In this document: piece after piece, positions 61,701 through 64,000 of the stretch | Layout: the number at the start of each line of letters is the position of its first letter | How positions within the stretch are numbered: position 1 is the stretch's first letter | Origin: Cepaea nemoralis | Taxonomy: Eukaryota; Mollusca; Gastropoda; Stylommatophora; Helicidae | Direction: 5' to 3' | Length of the DNA stretch: 64,000 bases | Assembly: GCA_014155875.1 (NCBI GenBank) | Contig: JACEFZ010014598.1 | Location: forward strand, 186,001-250,000 | Notes under the pieces: model-generated | Databases searched by the model: none | What the model was told of the DNA's origin: nothing | The model's input: the letters and a program-made list of their open reading frames with translations, nothing else | Position numbers and translations under genes: made by a program

Positions 61701-64000
61701 AACTCTCTTTGAATGTTCTCAGCAAGCATACAGCATTTACTGCGCCCTTGCCTTCTACGAACCCACATTGTTCTTCCTCTATTTCAGGTTGTAATTTCTT
61801 CCTAACTCTTTGCATGATGACTCTTAGCAAAATCTTCATGATGTGGCTCATTGAAAAATACATCACAAATTTTTCCAAAGAATACGTTATTTTCACTCAA
61901 AAAATCAAATTTATGCTGCAGTGACATGATTAAAAAAGCTACATATATCTATGGAATGAATATATTTACCTGATTTTAAAAATAAACTTGATTGTTTGAA
62001 ATTTACTTGAAGACACATATCCACCACTTAGGATTATTCCTCTTTAAGAAATCTGAAACTGCTAGTCTACCTAAGCACATGAAGGAATCACCAAAAAATT
62101 AGAAGTAGATGGTAAGCTTTACTAGAACATGATCACAAATAACAAAATGGACATCGCAGCCAAAGGACTAAAGTAGGGGTTAAAGCTGCTCTAGATTTTA
62201 TTAGAAAGCAGCAAGTCAAATGGTTTGGCCATGCAAGTAGGCTACCAGTCAACAGCATGCCACAACAAGCAATGATGTACAGACCAGATGGAAACAGAGG
62301 AAGAGGCCGACCACGTAAACGTTGGACTGAGGGAATAACAGAATCCATGGGAATGTCGATATACGAAGCCCATAACCGGGCACTCTCACGAAGTTTATAC
62401 TTCACCTCGACACCGCAAGGTACAAGAGGAACATGATGAGATGAGATGAGATGAGCCAAAGCCTTTGTCAGCAAACAAACCACAAACACACACCAACACA
62501 ACTACACGAAAAACACTACATAAAAATATTTATATAAAAGTTAATCATCTGTTTTCTTGTGGGCTGAACACCTGTGTAATGGAATCCATATTTATGATTA
62601 CAACCGGAAGTATACACAAGTGGGGGTCAAAGAATTAAAGGTCAATAAATCCATGAGTCCATGGATACCCATGGCAACATAAGAGGAGAACACCAGGTTG
62701 AAGGTGGGGGAGGAGGAACTAAGCATATGAAGACTGGATTCAGCAGACTAAGAGGAGGAACCACTAGTTGGTCAACAGGAAGAATAGTTATACTAGCAAC
62801 ATTCTGTGGTGCATGACGGGTAGGCAAAGACATGAAAGATCACTTTGAACATCCACTACTTTGTGCTTCTATTCAATATGGGCATTTAATGCTAAACTCA
62901 TATGCTTGAAGACCAATTGGCACTTGGTGGGTGATGAGGTCAGTATCACACCAGCTGCCTTTACTTCCCACAACATTTCCTGCTACCCATTTTAGGCTGG
63001 GTTGATCTGGAATTCCAGGTCAATTTTTAAAAATTATATCCAATGCAGATTTGAACCTATGGCCATCAGGCATGCATCTAGCCACCATGGTTCCACAACT
63101 CCCCACAGACTTAAAATGCTACCCATAAATAAATGGAAAGGAATCTTTCTTATAATAGATATTAGTGCTGGTTGAGGACACAAGAGAATGAATACGAGAG
63201 GGCTTAAAATGAAAACCTTCAAGATGTGATAGCTGTGACTAAATGTATTGTTTCATTTTGTCCCAGTTATACATTTTAATTTGCCCCTTTATTACCACTT
63301 ATAAAGTTAAGAGTGCTGTGTGTTGATGGTGACAATCAGGGAAGCAAAGAATATACATTTTAACTTACCACGAATGTCATAAGAGGCAACTAAAGAGATA
63401 TGGTGTGCGACTGGTACCACATTCATAGAAACTGTTAGCAGAAAAAATCCAGCCAGTCATGCAAACATCTAGAAAGGTCTTGGCATGGGCTGGTTGATGG
63501 CTCCATTGGGAGATGAAAGGCAGACAGGAAAGTTAACATCAGTAGTTATAAAATTCATGAAAATAATTAACCATTATACAAGAAAGGTAATGTCAGTAGT
63601 TATAACAAACAGCCAGACAATGCTGGAGTTGCCATTACTTTCTGAATGACCGGCATTCATACCTTTGTATAGGAACTAACATAAGGCTGTCTGTTTCCAA
63701 GTTACTCGCTGCTGTATTTTGACCGTGATATGCGGGATTGCGAATAGCATTCGTAACCCCTTTGAAGAAGAAGAAGAGAAGAAGGGGAAACCGCATTTGT
63801 CACATTTACCATTTTCACATGTCCATTTGTCTAATTTACATGTGCCATACTTCTATATGTCACATTTACTTATGTTAAACACCTCTTTCTCACATTTACC
63901 TTATCAACATTGTTCTCCAGCTTGAAGTGAAAAGAGTGACAGCAGACATCACTACTCCACCAATCACAGCCAACATTCCTGTGTCCCAGAATTCCTTCCA
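25630..64000 (+). CDS. Multi-domain receptor ectodomain gene span: signal peptide, Cys-rich, 2 EGF, at least 5 FN3 (continues past right edge)
   Basis: Fifteen plus-strand exons, all with AG..GT ends and compatible phases, give about 689 residues. Order: signal peptide (1-36), Cys-rich segment (37-62), furin-like repeat (63-98), two 8-Cys EGF domains (99-145, 146-191), then FN3-1 (about 192-305), linker (310-324), FN3-2 (325-428), FN3-3 (429-527), FN3-4 (528-about 622) and FN3-5 (from about 627). Each FN3 is split by one internal intron. Many N-x-S/T sites fit a secreted or membrane glycoprotein. EGF-then-FN3 ectodomains occur in Tie-type kinases, receptor phosphatases and scavenger-like receptors; no transmembrane or catalytic part is in the window, so the class stays open. 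Introns are packed with mobile DNA, and many junctions carry local tandem duplications. Confidence 0.85.
26040..26300 (+). mobile_element. LINE reverse-transcriptase fragment (receptor intron 1)
   Basis: GETSLQETESYTYLDSNAEK then DRETDTDIKMRIQKGKM; same family as the minus-strand fragment at 46400-46790 (GETSLQEAESYTNLGSNVDR). Confidence 0.75.
26858..27095 (-). mobile_element. SINE-B copy (receptor intron 1)
   Basis: Complement of the family: 'catgtcctttacaggatgta', 'gtagtttgccaatgctttct', 'agctgtgtttcgaatgc'. Confidence 0.78.
27321..27398 (+). CDS. Receptor exon 2: short Cys-rich segment
   Basis: Acceptor GTTACACAG, phase 1 in and out, 78 nt. It encodes TPCQNRNCPLSTYCTERANG then SAACI with split codons at each end; four Cys and one N-glycosylation site (NGS). 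Donor GTATGT. The last 13 exon bases plus the donor are repeated downstream in intron 2. Confidence 0.72.
27493..27737 (+). mobile_element. SINE-A copy with 10-bp TSD
   Basis: Head 'ttcctggcctagaggttagt' (A box), B box 'ggttcgaatcg', 3' end 'tgtcctgtaaaggatatgca' with an A/T-rich tail. Flanked by AGTAAATGTG at 27483-27492 and 27738-27747. Confidence 0.9.
27753..28076 (-). mobile_element. 324-bp retroposed element with 13-bp TSD, unclassified
   Basis: Flanked by TAAATGTGTATTT at 27740-27752 and 28077-28089. On the minus strand it starts 'cccgggaaggttaacccggt', has a possible A box 'gttggcctaatggcgcaaga', and ends in a GAAGAAG tail. Probably a SINE; no second copy in the window. Confidence 0.75.
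28076..28500. repeat. 105-bp tandem repeat, 4 copies
   Basis: Units start 'gtaaatgtgtatttaatgta' at 28076, 28181, 28286 and 28391, with the next partial at 28496. Nearly identical; each holds two internal half-repeats ending 'attttaaagtg'. Confidence 0.95.
28514..28800. mobile_element. Fold-back SINE
   Basis: 'gcagtcaacctaagcagttg.. ggcaagttttacgttgagta' is an inverted SINE 3' end; it is followed by a forward SINE ('aaagcaatggcaaactattg', 'gctagtgttgactgcaatgt', 'cctgtaagggatttgcaac'). Confidence 0.68.
29335..29720 (-). mobile_element. SINE-E copy
   Basis: B-box complement 'ggcatcgaaccc' near 29652 and body 'gctttgaactcaagcgtagt', 'ggtacttgtaatttacgtcc'. Related bodies at 29790-29945 and 37390-37650 (the latter with 'ggggttgaatccgcaacc'). 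Confidence 0.68.
30155..30400. repeat. (GAA)n / (GGA)n purine microsatellite
   Basis: About 125 bp of GAA followed by mixed GGA/GAA. It gives open frames on both strands that are not genes. Confidence 0.95.
30758..30865 (+). CDS. Receptor exon 3: furin-like cysteine-rich repeat
   Basis: Acceptor TTATTCTCAG, donor GTAAGT, phase 1 to 1, 108 nt. Six Cys with spacing CDVSCVSCFGPGPEMCSGC, then GYAVKP and a final TCM. The CxxxCxxCxGPGPxxCxxC pattern is typical of furin-like repeats as in proprotein convertases and the insulin/EGF receptor families. Confidence 0.82.
31364..31660. repeat. Purine-rich GACA/GAGA tract
   Basis: About 300 bp of degenerate gacaga/gagaga on the plus strand, in intron 3 just before the exon-4 acceptor array. 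Confidence 0.88.
31685..32091 (+). repeat. Seven truncated copies of the exon-4 acceptor, 56-bp period
   Basis: Each unit is 'tgttgttctattcag' plus the first 41 bases of exon 4 (catgtgatg.. tgtatggagac.. tacttctaaa). Exon-equivalent starts: 31700, 31756, 31812, 31868, 31924, 31980, 32036; the real exon begins at 32092. Every copy keeps an intact TTCTATTCAG acceptor. Confidence 0.95.
32092..32232 (+). CDS. Receptor exon 4: EGF-like domain 1 (8 Cys)
   Basis: Acceptor TTCTATTCAG, donor GTAAGT, phase 1 to 1, 141 nt. Motif CDDGLYGDNCTSKCHC then LCNKTNGLCMGWKC and GYTGLPFC: eight Cys in the MEGF/laminin-EGF pattern (CxxGxYGxxCxxxCxC). Two N-glycosylation sites (NCT, NKT). The first 41 bases and the acceptor are repeated seven times upstream at a 56-bp period. 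This copy is the real exon, because only it continues into the remaining Cys residues in frame. Confidence 0.85.
32330..32545. repeat. Dispersed repeat pair (with 34470-34610)
   Basis: Shares 'agctttgtgctgtgggga', 'attatcgtctgtcaaggc' and 'aggtgccagtgtgt' with 34470-34610. Class unknown. Confidence 0.55.
32600..33130 (+). mobile_element. LINE 3'-end remnants ending in A/G-rich tails
   Basis: 'cagactgaaagaaatgatgc' and 'cagtggcatggatgaatatt' resemble the C-terminus at 21650-21790. A second remnant ends near 33100 in an agaagaagaa tail. Heavily decayed. Confidence 0.5.
33336..33579 (-). mobile_element. SINE-A copy with 11-bp TSD
   Basis: Complete minus-strand copy; TSD AGAGAAAGATT at 33325-33335 and 33580-33590. 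Poly-A tail appears as tttttctttttttg at the left end. Confidence 0.93.
34085..34470. other. GC-richer unclassified segment, possibly an old LINE leader
   Basis: Contains a hairpin 'agcgccgaacgttgggcggc' (arms agcgcc/ggcgct) and is less AT-rich than its surroundings. No coding match and no second copy in this window. Confidence 0.35.
34601..34748 (+). repeat. Two truncated copies of the exon-5 acceptor
   Basis: Copies of acceptor plus exon start: 'gtattccag' with exon-like start at 34610, and 'cattcaag' with start at 34680; the real start is 34749. Spacings are 70 and 69 bp. Confidence 0.88.
34749..34886 (+). CDS. Receptor exon 5: EGF-like domain 2 (8 Cys)
   Basis: Acceptor TGTCATTCCAG, donor GTAAGT, phase 1 to 1, 138 nt. 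Motif CPVGTFGLDCLNECHC, then NCSNVNGDCRSGLC and AGCQI; eight Cys in the same pattern as exon 4. Two partial copies of the acceptor and exon start lie upstream. One of them could extend this exon in frame by 69 nt. Confidence 0.85.
35380..35660. repeat. Degenerate GGACA/GACAGG-rich repeat
   Basis: Repeated 'acaggacatagagaggacaa'-like units in intron 5; low-order and irregular. Confidence 0.6.
35690..36150. other. Possible solo LTR or retroelement end
   Basis: Less AT-rich segment with 'gtatatatatacg' followed ~65 bp later by 'gcctgaataaattgtgaaa' (AATAAA), a promoter/poly-A order seen in LTRs. No convincing TG..CA ends or duplication were found. Confidence 0.25.
36466..36559 (-). mobile_element. 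5'-truncated SINE-A with 10-bp TSD
   Basis: Only the 3' ~94 bp remain (gcatatcctttacaggacat.. cagattacgctcagtagt). TSD AGAAAAATTA at 36456-36465 and 36560-36569: truncated at insertion, not later. Confidence 0.88.
36570..36935 (+). mobile_element. LINE 3' fragment with (GATGA)-type tail
   Basis: EIRFLRRILSVSRR-like remnant, 'aacagtataccacaacaagc', 'gaatctcaatatatgaaacc' and 'caagatgagacgatga'. Same family as 62100-62455. Confidence 0.72.
37815..37979. mobile_element. Fold-back MITE, mariner-like (165 bp)
   Basis: Two ~62-bp arms ('ggtgtatttttaatgactgt', 'gcagtgtttgaaaatattgc') almost perfectly inverted, with TA at 37980-37981 on the right. Same family as 49397-49552. Confidence 0.85.
37990..38455 (+). 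mobile_element. RTE-like LINE 3' fragment
   Basis: MENLLTNKQLSVAERNGLLK, CYIEPILPYVYDVWI, EMWFLRKMQRM, then frame-broken 'DGKRARGR' and an 'atttgatgattc' end. Confidence 0.8.
38525..40060 (+). mobile_element. RNase H-bearing LINE 3' part (receptor intron 5)
   Basis: A 382-codon intact frame (38538-39686) covers the end of the RT region ('QKEAMRIILGCTRDTSCVAM') and RNase H; farther on, 39870-40030 carries a C-terminal remnant 'MTVKHLLQECSTY'. It is the least damaged copy of this family here, in the same orientation as the host gene. Confidence 0.85.
38538..39686 (+). pseudogene. LINE RNase H domain ORF, active-site Glu replaced by Lys
   Basis: 382 residues. RNase H I motifs: 'VLIYTDGSVVKQQRSAWAFT' (first Asp), 'VCVLSDSMSMIQKVE' (third Asp), 'FVPGHAEVEGNERADKLA' (His and last Asp). 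At the usual catalytic Glu the sequence is SMMMKVMAV, giving Lys; the copy at 17.9 kb has SLITEV with Glu. Likely inactive RNase H although the frame is open. Confidence 0.82.
40140..40260 (+). CDS. Receptor exon 6: FN3-1, first half
   Basis: Acceptor TTTTTGTCCAG, donor GTAAAC, phase 1 in, 2 out. It encodes about 40 residues beginning LPRLSMPPELLAARCGNITL, with the FN3 core Trp in 'ITLQWDSFNAT' and ending AGQY. Two N-glycosylation sites. The exon end and donor recur twice in intron 6. Confidence 0.78.
40243..40995 (+). repeat. Exon-6 donor region in three tandem copies (~200-bp unit)
   Basis: Real junction 'ccagcaggacaatacaa|gta' (donor 40261) is repeated as 'ccagctggataatacaagtg' (GT at 40719) and 'ccagctagacaatacaagtg' (GT at 40918). 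Each is followed by 'ttgttattctaaat' and a 'gttcagttactaa..aa' segment. Units 2-3 are 199 bp apart; unit 1 is lengthened by the SINE. Confidence 0.93.
40346..40588 (-). mobile_element. SINE-A reference copy with 11-bp TSD
   Basis: 243 bp. Minus strand: head 'gccggcttcgtggcttagag' with A box, B box 'ggttcaaatcgc', body 'gccggccgctcagaaagcaa', 3' end 'cgatgtcctgtaaaggatat' and poly-A. TSD CCATAGGAATT at 40335-40345 and 40589-40599. It interrupts unit 1 of the exon-6 donor repeat, so it is younger than that duplication. Confidence 0.95.
41045..41960 (+). mobile_element. RNase H-bearing LINE fragment (receptor intron 6)
   Basis: EKLEHIQNAAMQVILGCTKN, HEAMDIVMGHRLR, DIVIYTDGSVV and, in another frame, VFISDSRSMLSKVE and FCPGHSGVQGKE. 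At the catalytic Glu it has SMRMKAEAV (Lys). Two frame breaks. Confidence 0.85.
41968..42085 (+). repeat. Partial duplication of the exon-7 acceptor region
   Basis: 'gtgttcacatgatgctaaat' just upstream mirrors the exon start 'tgtttacataatgctaaatg'. A third copy, with shared upstream bases 'atattacattgtg', lies at 43126-43205 beyond exon 7. Confidence 0.72.
42066..42298 (+). CDS. Receptor exon 7: FN3-1, second half
   Basis: Acceptor TTTGTTTCAG, donor GTATGC, phase 2 in, 1 out, 233 nt. It starts VYIMLNDTVDG and contains 'ITGLLPDEEYNFRVDVVG', the L.P...Y.F.V signature of FN3 strands E-F, followed by the G-strand region ending NPCL. The exon start is partly duplicated upstream and again in intron 7. 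Confidence 0.82.
42413..43107. mobile_element. piggyBac-like non-autonomous element at TTAA
   Basis: 695 bp flanked by TTAA at 42409-42412 and 43108-43111. Ends: left 'ccctttacagggcagaca', right complement 'ccctttacaaggcagaac'. CCYT-type ends in TTAA fit piggyBac. No coding frame. Confidence 0.88.
43861..44213. repeat. G-rich (TGGGTG/TGTG)n tract
   Basis: About 350 bp strongly G/T on the plus strand with many GGG runs; open frames through it on both strands are artefacts. Confidence 0.92.
44395..44790 (-). mobile_element. LINE 3'-end fragment
   Basis: 'catcatccagtgttttgctg', 'cctctccacaaattacgatc', 'ttcttttctcat..atgtggcc'-like; same family as 18596-18832. It ends with a small triplication of 'cagattgctcattctggctg' (44707-44780). 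Confidence 0.7.
45679..45723 (+). CDS. Receptor exon 8: 45-nt linker exon
   Basis: Acceptor TTTTTTCAG, donor GTAAGT, phase 1 to 1. It encodes TTVPPATVNTTKIA and I, a Pro/Thr linker between FN3-1 and FN3-2 with one N-glycosylation site. It is supported by good splice sites and phase, not by homology; as a multiple of three it could be skipped without a frameshift. Confidence 0.6.
45960..46790 (-). mobile_element. LINE reverse-transcriptase C-terminal fragment
   Basis: Minus strand: LNQANINLIPIGETSLQEAE, TNLGSNVDRNGTESDTKIRI, KNVYSNVKSVLLYGSETWRA. A following tail (46360-45960) resembles 53690-53940. Confidence 0.78.
47033..47199 (+). CDS. Receptor exon 9: FN3-2, first half
   Basis: Acceptor GTATGTCTCAG, donor GTAATG, phase 1 in, 0 out, 167 nt. 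Core FN3 motif 'STRVIVSWVFLPEFAGYEYN' with the conserved Trp and Tyr. A second acceptor-like CTCAG ends at 47065, exactly 33 nt in and in the same phase. A donor at 47197 (GTGGTA) would also keep the frame but is weaker. Confidence 0.78.
47384..47670. repeat. 18-bp minisatellite, ~16 copies
   Basis: Unit 'aatgcaggaagacaaacc' with small changes, in intron 9. Confidence 0.95.
48770..49035 (-). mobile_element. Decayed LINE 3' fragment
   Basis: 'cgtggccaaaatatttcac' and upstream bases resemble the complement of the GHV-type region in the RTE-like tails. Confidence 0.45.
49397..49552. mobile_element. Fold-back MITE, mariner-like, TA TSD
   Basis: 156 bp; ends 'cagggtgtatttttaatgac' and complement 'tagggtgtatttttaatgac', flanked by TA at 49395-49396 and 49553-49554. 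Second family member: 37815-37979. Confidence 0.9.
50050..50231. mobile_element. MITE arm related to 60309-60517
   Basis: 'gacgtggataggccttaggt', 'gttgccagtagtgggttgtg', 'ctcaatatttaaatctcaaa' and 'tcccgaaacaacc'; inverted relative to 59793-59960. Confidence 0.8.
50543..50687 (+). CDS. Receptor exon 10: FN3-2, second half
   Basis: Acceptor GACATTTCAG, donor GTAAGT, phase 0 in, 1 out. It encodes 48 residues including 'LLTWSIYKITVSAIALSAQL' and 'ETYSQNVTTFPV', matching FN3 strands E-G (Y.I.V.A). The last ~30 exon bases plus the donor are copied several times downstream. Confidence 0.8.
50660..52115 (+). repeat. Exon-10 donor-derived diverged array in intron 10
   Basis: The junction 'acttacagtcagaatgtgac' + 'aactttccctgtgtgtaagt' recurs as 'cttacagctagaatgtaaca', 'aagtcaaaatgtgacaac', 'ccagaaagtgacaaatcttt' and 'acagcaagaatgtgacaaac', each followed by gtaagt/gtaagc/ggtaat-like bases. 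About 8 units, interrupted by an insertion at about 50785-51505. Confidence 0.82.
51060..51490 (+). mobile_element. ~430-bp element sharing the SINE-C core
   Basis: Contains SINE-C core 'gctacggagttcgtgcttta' but different flanks ('atgtccgcttttgtttgtac', 'gcattttgtgtgatattcac'). An inverted copy is at 57813-58290. Confidence 0.82.
52330..52547 (+). mobile_element. Decayed LINE 3' fragment
   Basis: 'aagatattttggccacatta' and 'ggtaaacagcgacatacgtg'; basic C-terminal remnant, abutting an inverted RTE-like tail. Confidence 0.45.
52548..52800 (-). mobile_element. RTE-like LINE 3'-end fragment
   Basis: Minus strand: RRNELENLVTTGKIKGKRPR, GRLRSKYLDGLATWHGRDRN; nearly the same protein as 5100-5220. 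Confidence 0.85.
53004..53240 (+). mobile_element. SINE-C copy
   Basis: B box 'ggttcgattcc' (53046), core 'gctggagatatgtggttcgt', end 'aacttttaagactttttaag'. About 100 bp upstream of exon 11. Confidence 0.88.
53346..53441 (+). CDS. Receptor exon 11: FN3-3, first half
   Basis: Acceptor CTCATATTGCAG, donor GTATCA, phase 1 to 1, 96 nt. It encodes PNGTITDISYDSITSTEVVL then SWKPLPCSERK. The 'V.LSWKPL' core with strand-C Trp and 'P.....' start mark the first half of an FN3 domain. Confidence 0.82.
54449..54649 (+). CDS. Receptor exon 12: FN3-3, second half
   Basis: Acceptor CTTTCTATGCAG, donor GTCAGT, phase 1 to 1, 201 nt. It contains 'RLINLSTYTNYSLQIRYTNV' and 'AGAGPWSEEFLFTSGQD', the classic L..YT.Y...I...N.AG.GP.S FN3 ending. 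Four N-glycosylation sites. A 2.7-kb satellite array starts directly at its donor. Confidence 0.88.
54650..57375. repeat. Intron-12 satellite with 34/42-bp units and higher-order repeats
   Basis: About 70 units of 'tgcatgtttcccaaagtggg' + 'cagtatgtttctag' (34 bp) or '..cagtacatgtcatattttctag' (42 bp). A ~221-bp block repeats (54708/54929; 55726/55947) and a 1018-bp block duplicates the set (54708 to 55726, 54929 to 55947, 55218 to 56236; shared variant 'tagtacatg' at 54993 and 56011). Units diverge toward 57375. The array begins at the exon-12 donor and resembles it. Open frames on both strands are repeat artefacts. Confidence 0.95.
57813..58290 (-). mobile_element. ~430-bp element (inverted copy of 51060-51490) with TTAG tail
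   Basis: Complement carries SINE-C core 'gctacggagttcgtgctt' and ends in (CTAA)n, seen here as 'tagttagttagttagtcgag' at 57815-57836. Confidence 0.85.
58486..58760. repeat. 8-bp-based minisatellite (CTGATGGT/CTGACAGT)
   Basis: Irregular 8/16/24-bp arrangement of 'ctgatggtctgacagt' and 'ctgattccctgatgat', in intron 12. Confidence 0.93.
59049..59275 (+). CDS. Receptor exon 13: FN3-4, most of domain
   Basis: Acceptor TTTTATCTACAG, donor GTAGGA, phase 1 in, 0 out, 227 nt. It starts PGPVEITELTPTYSTITVTF, then 'PPKVTNGIITTYTAMF' and 'VERLSPETVYYLK' (FN3 L.P.T.Y...). The strand-C Trp is replaced by Phe (VTFIPP). Confidence 0.87.
59793..59990. mobile_element. MITE arm copy
   Basis: 'tttaaatattgagcataacc', 'ctactggcaacg', 'gacgtggata' complement and 'ctcgtcagtagtgcatatcc'; inverted copy of 50050-50231. 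Confidence 0.8.
60309..60517. mobile_element. Fold-back MITE with ~75-bp arms
   Basis: Left arm 'tttaaatattgagcacaacc.. ggcctatccacgtc' and right arm its near-perfect complement, with a ~30-bp loop; the left end extends to 'ggttgtttcaggatttgaaa'. Confidence 0.88.
60852..61031 (+). CDS. Receptor exon 14: end of FN3-4, start of FN3-5
   Basis: Acceptor ATATTTCAG, donor GTGAGT, phase 0 to 0, 180 nt. It completes FN3-4 with 'AASTSAGIGQFGAVQQTRTL' (A.TSAG.G G-strand), then starts FN3-5: 'QAPPPQEPMTIQLTAQT', 'SCLTIEWTTP' with the core Trp. Confidence 0.85.
61330..61900 (-). mobile_element. LINE reverse-transcriptase fragment with ADD motif (receptor intron 14)
   Basis: Minus strand: IMQRVRKKLQPEIEEEQCGF, 'VNAVCLLRTFKESL', 'LCFIDYTKIFD', later 'NIRYADDRVLMQTMN'. 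RT palm pieces in order, frame-broken. Confidence 0.83.
62100..62455 (+). mobile_element. LINE 3' fragment with (GATGA)n tail
   Basis: 'SKSNGLAMQVGYQST', 'RGRPRKRWTEGITESMGMSI' (partly frame-shifted), then 'acatgatgagatgagatgag'. Confidence 0.78.
63590..63765 (-). mobile_element. SINE-B fragment and GAAGAAG tail region
   Basis: 'gttgccattactttctgaat', 'aacataaggctgtctgtttc' and 'cgtaacccctttgaagaaga'; minus-strand SINE-B head near 63755. Confidence 0.6.
63921..64000 (+). CDS. Receptor exon 15 (cut by window edge)
   Basis: Acceptor TTGTTCTCCAG, phase 0 in, open to the window end (26 codons + 2 nt). It begins LEVKRVTADITTPPITANIP and plausibly continues FN3-5 after 'SHFV'. Supported by acceptor and phase only. 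Confidence 0.65.

Overview
This is an AT-rich, intron-rich, repeat-dense animal genome segment. A homologue of ODAD3 (CCDC151), a docking factor for the outer dynein arm of motile cilia, makes it metazoan. The mix of APE-type LINEs, tRNA-derived SINEs, hAT, Tc1/mariner and piggyBac-like elements would suit a mollusc or another invertebrate, but the sequence does not fix the taxon. There are no bacterial-style genes, operons or CRISPR arrays. Nearly all longer open frames are LINE remnants or frames through tandem repeats.

Two host genes were reconstructed by joining exons at splice sites with matching phases; they are arranged head to head. (1) On the minus strand, four coding exons (12667 down to 1753) encode the N-terminal 153 residues of ODAD3, which continues past the left edge. 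(2) On the plus strand, fifteen coding exons (25630 to the right edge) give about 689 residues of a secreted or membrane receptor: signal peptide, Cys-rich segment, furin-like repeat, two 8-Cys MEGF/laminin-type EGF domains and at least five fibronectin type III domains. All fourteen splice junctions agree in phase. The C-terminus lies outside the window, so receptor kinase, receptor phosphatase and other classes remain open.

Layout: 1-12.7 kb, ODAD3 exons and introns, with a large minus-strand LINE (6.0-9.3 kb) set between (AT)n tracts and several minisatellites. 12.7-25.6 kb, intergenic, mostly nested transposons: a LINE split by a 161-bp hAT MITE, an RNase H-bearing LINE split by a 2.07-kb hAT transposon with 8-bp target duplications, and a LINE split by a Tc1-like transposon that itself holds a SINE. 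25.6-64 kb, the receptor gene, with introns full of LINE tails, SINEs, MITEs and satellite arrays.

The most unusual pattern is in the receptor gene. At about eight of its exon-intron junctions (exons 2, 4, 5, 6, 7, 9, 10 and 12) a short stretch holding the splice site and the adjoining exon end is repeated locally, from one extra copy up to roughly 70. The clearest cases are seven truncated copies of the exon-4 acceptor at an exact 56-bp period, three copies of the exon-6 donor, a diverged exon-10 donor array, and a 2.7-kb array after exon 12 with 34/42-bp units, a 221-bp repeat and a 1018-bp higher-order repeat. These supply dozens of decoy splice sites and suggest repeated local duplication seeded at splice junctions.
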